Shown here piece after piece: positions 61,331 to 64,000 of a stretch of 64,000 nt of DNA. The position numbers and the translations under genes are program-made. The notes beneath the pieces were generated by a model that had not been told where the DNA came from, made no database searches, and saw only the letters and a program-made list of their open reading frames with translations. Positions within the stretch are counted from its first letter, which is position 1. Each line of letters begins with the position of its first letter. The stretch covers positions 21,886,001 to 21,950,000 of the forward strand of contig OZ316896.1 in assembly GCA_973895155.1 (NCBI GenBank), read 5' to 3'. This DNA comes from Marsupella aquatica (lineage: Eukaryota; Marchantiophyta).

Positions 61331-62991
61331 CATGGGAGTGAGAGACTGTCAGAAGTTTCCGTTCTTGAGCCGAAGGCGTTTTACCAGACCTCTGGAGTCT
61401 AGAGGAATTGCATGGGGACTTGGGCAGGGCAGGGCAGGGCAGGGCAGTTCAGGTCAGGGCAGAAAACGAACCGGGCAGAAAGCGTCAAATTGTGCAGAAG
61501 AGGGGGTAGAGGAATCGCATGGCACTTGGGCAGGGCAGCAAACGAAATGGGCAGCAGTGAAAAACAGTGTCAAACTGCGCAGAGAGGCGGGCAGGAGCCG
61601 GGGCACTCGGGCAGACAGAGGGGCGAAGCGGGCAGAGAATTGGGCAGAGCGGGCAGGCACGGGTGGGGCCCACCGTTTTTCTCGTCGTTTGTCCTCCGCT
61701 GCCCCTCTCCCTCAAATACTGCCCTCAGCTTTCCCTCATTCGCCCAACATTCAGCGACATTCGTTCCGTTTTCCTCCGATACTATTTCTCATTCAAAGTC
61801 TCTCCCTCTTCGTGTCCACCATCTCCTCAATCGATCGAGCGACTTGACTGACTTGACTGACGGCAGCAGATTCCATCCTCTAGACTTGCGCATCTGATTC
61901 TTCTGATCCATTCATCAGCGCCTCCACTTCAGTTTCTACCGACATCAATCATTGTTTCGCTCTTCTGCGCTTTACTACGAATTCAGAAATTCCAAGAAGC
62001 GTTTTCTGTGCTCTATACGCGATTCGGCGGCATTTCATCGAGGAGATCTTTGTGCTTCGGCGAGATTTGTGCTGGGTTAGATGATCGTGGAGCCGTGGTG
62101 ATCGATTCCAACCTGGGCAAGTGATTTCGGTACGTTGCTCCATCCTATATGGCCTTTAAACGGTAGTTTGTGTAGATCGTCGTCCAAGTCCGTCCAAGTC
62201 GTGTAGAATGAATTCGTTCGGTCCGGGATTTGATTTTCGGGCGCTTGGGAGGATTGACACCATGTTCCGTTTTCGAACTCTCGAGAGTCATATCCGCTCT
62301 GCCGCTAGGTTTTCATGCTTTGGTTGCGGTCTTCCCTGACCTCTTTTGGTGGCGGTTGGATTCGCCAGTTTAGTTTCGTAGGTGAAATCATTTTCCGTGC
62401 ACACAGACATGTTGATCCGCGTCGTGGAGTCATCCTTCCCCGTCAATTGAAAATTATTAGTCCCTTGTCCTTCCTTCGTGCCCGTCTCAAGGACATGGTA
62501 CAGTAGGTGATGCCCTGGCTGTACTGAAATCCTATTCATCATAGGGGTCCGTGTTTTAATGTCATGACTATATCTTCATCACCTGTGTTTCCGGAGCCCG
62601 GATTGTGGTACGCTTGCTGAGATTTCATGACGCCCTTGAATCTGCCTTCGGATTCCCCTGTTCCCTGTCCGCCTGCTGGATGTTCTATGTGCGTGGGGGG
62701 TATGGTTCTCGTGTTCAAATAAGCTATGTTTTTAATAGAAGGAGCTCGCCAATGGTCTCGTATTATTTGACGGTCAAGGAGGCAAGCTTGCGTTCGTAAT
62801 CTCGTGTATCTCATGGTAGTGCCTTCGAAAGCGCACGACCTAAACGGTTTACATCTAATGGTAGTGCCCTTGATCTGGGATTGGTGATGGATTGCAAACG
62901 AGTGCTCTAGGAGGGAGTGGAACGCGTATCTTGATAGCTGGAAGCTGATGGTGTTTACATTGTGATCTGTTCAGAATTCAAGTCGGGCATA
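61331..62991 (+). promoter_or_regulatory. Promoter and probable leader of the serine-rich gene
   Basis: The stretch has a (GGGCA)n run at about 61422-61447 and GC-rich sequence to 61700. A pyrimidine-rich stretch follows. A donor-like TTTCG/GTACGT at about 62131 and an acceptor-like CTGTTCAG/AATTC at about 62973, 18 bases before the start codon, suggest an intron in the 5' UTR. Open frames of up to 171 codons here lie in several frames and show no domain. Confidence 0.4.
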
Positions 62992-63975
62992 ATGCATGCT
63001 TCGAATCTTCTCAAGGCGGTCCTAAAGCCGCGGTCGGTCTCGGGAAGCTCATCGGGACAGACGCTGAGCGCGAAGGATTCCAAGTCGCGGAAGAATAGAA
63101 CATCTGCCCAAGACTCTGGACTCTCGTTGAGCGTTACCAAGAACAGTGGTCTGAGCCCGATCCCGAAGCCTGCTGTGAAAATGACTTGCCTTTGCGCTCC
63201 AACGAATCACGCAGGCTCCTTCCGTTGCCGACTTCATCGTGGGAACCAGCAGTCTTGGGAAGGGAGGCAGCAGGTCCCGGCAGGGACCGTCACATCTTCG
63301 AAGTCCGCCGCTGATACATCACCTGCGAAACCCGCCGCCTCCGTCGAAAGCAGCAGCAAGGAAGAGAGCTCCAGACGTGTCGTCCAACATCAGCTGCCTG
63401 CCTCTCGGCCACCCCTGGTGTCCTACGCTCCTGCTCATCGACTCTCTGAAATGCCCCGCCCAAGCAGGCTCAGCCGGGTCTCTGCTGCAAGCGATGTCGA
63501 AGCTCCGGTTGCGCAAGCCTCTGGCCCACCTGTGTCTCCAGTACCGAAAACGTAAGTTCACTGCCTGAGTTACTCTGAAGATAGTGGAAGTCTGTTTGTC
63601 ACGTATGCGATGACTTATTGCATGCGGTGAGTGTAGCTAGTTTTCTGACAGTGTTACTCGAGATATCTGTAGACGTTTTTGCACGAGTCTGAGTATTTTA
63701 CCTCTTTCTATCGAAGGACCACTATGTGGTGTACGCAAGTCTCTCCTGGCGGGTTTGTCTGACATCTCAATGTTTTCACTTTGTTGTGCAGTGGAAATGC
63801 GACGGTGAGATACTTGAAGTTCAATCCTGGCGCAGCAGCGAGCTGTGGGGCCAATGGTTCGGTCATCGACGGAGGTATGAGCTTCGTGAAGAAGCTGCAG
63901 ACGGGTGGGAAGGACGTCATGCACGAAGTGTTTGGCTCCGGTACAACCATGAGCAGGGCTGCCCTATCGTTATAA
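62992..63975 (+). CDS. Serine-rich protein with conserved CLCAPTNHAGSFRCRLHR motif
   Basis: Exons: 62992-63551 and 63792-63975, joined by a GTAAGT donor and a TTGTGCAG acceptor with matching phase, giving 247 residues. The first exon is rich in Ser, Lys and Pro. Residues 66-83 form the motif C-L-C-A-P-T-N-H-A-G-S-F-R-C-R-L-H-R, which marks a land-plant family of small serine-rich proteins of unknown function. A second conserved word, RPSRLSRVS, lies near the end of exon 1. The second exon gives KTGNATVRYLKFNPGAA and a Gly-rich tail ending ALSL. If the intron is retained, translation stops at 63555 with a shorter tail. The start is the first ATG in frame. No signal peptide or membrane helix is seen; location and role are unknown. 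Confidence 0.83.
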
Positions 63976-64000
63976 CATCTACTGTTATGGGGTTTGGGGG

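Noticed and set aside
61332-61897. Two overlapping plus frames of 161-171 codons rich in Gly, Arg and Gln
   Set aside because: They arise from the GGGCA repeat and GC-rich leader, which is open in several frames.
63239-63568. 109-codon plus frame inside the serine-rich exon
   Set aside because: It is a shadow; the conserved motif and the splice phase belong to the other frame.

Overview
The window is nuclear DNA of a land plant. The genes carry spliceosomal introns of about 80-900 bp with GT/AG borders. The families are plant ones: a phosphoglucan, water dikinase with a chloroplast leader, a CASP-like membrane protein, a NAC factor, an F-box/LRR protein and a serine-rich protein with a plant-only Cys motif. 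Gene density is about one per 8 kb, with long repeat-rich spacers and one Copia retrotransposon. Intron sizes argue against Selaginella and the compact spacers against conifers. A bryophyte, perhaps a liverwort, is my best guess but is inference. One run of 100 N (19622-19721) marks an assembly gap.

Layout. 1-6096 (-): phosphoglucan, water dikinase, 15 exons seen, 3' end beyond the left edge. 8567-11848 (+): PIG-V, the second GPI mannosyltransferase, 8 exons with consistent phase. 13952-15766 (-): CASP-like four-helix membrane protein, 3 exons. 15767-26976: spacer with many minisatellites and the gap. 26977-28449 (-): single-exon F-box/LRR protein. 30255-30983 (+): unrecognised protein with three C-x4-C...C modules. 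32275-33892 (+): divergent NAC protein, 2 exons. 33893-52043: the most repeat-rich spacer, with a 0.42 kb tandem duplication, a degenerate 1.6 kb array, a 0.3 kb inverted repeat and a dispersed repeat family. 52044-58916: complete Ty1/copia element on the minus strand with LTRs, 5-bp target duplication, primer site and broken gag-pol. 58917-62991: spacer and probable leader of the last gene. 62992-63975 (+): serine-rich protein, 2 exons.

The genes do not form a pathway. The dikinase acts on starch in the plastid, PIG-V in the ER lumen, the CASP-like protein probably at the plasma membrane, and the F-box protein in ubiquitin ligation. I found no rRNA, tRNA, CRISPR or phage feature. The points most worth a second look are the LTRs with a duplicated U5 end and internal primer-site copy, the three-module Cys protein, the divergent NAC domain, and the repeat family spread over 41-50 kb. 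I did not find a convincing new multi-gene system.
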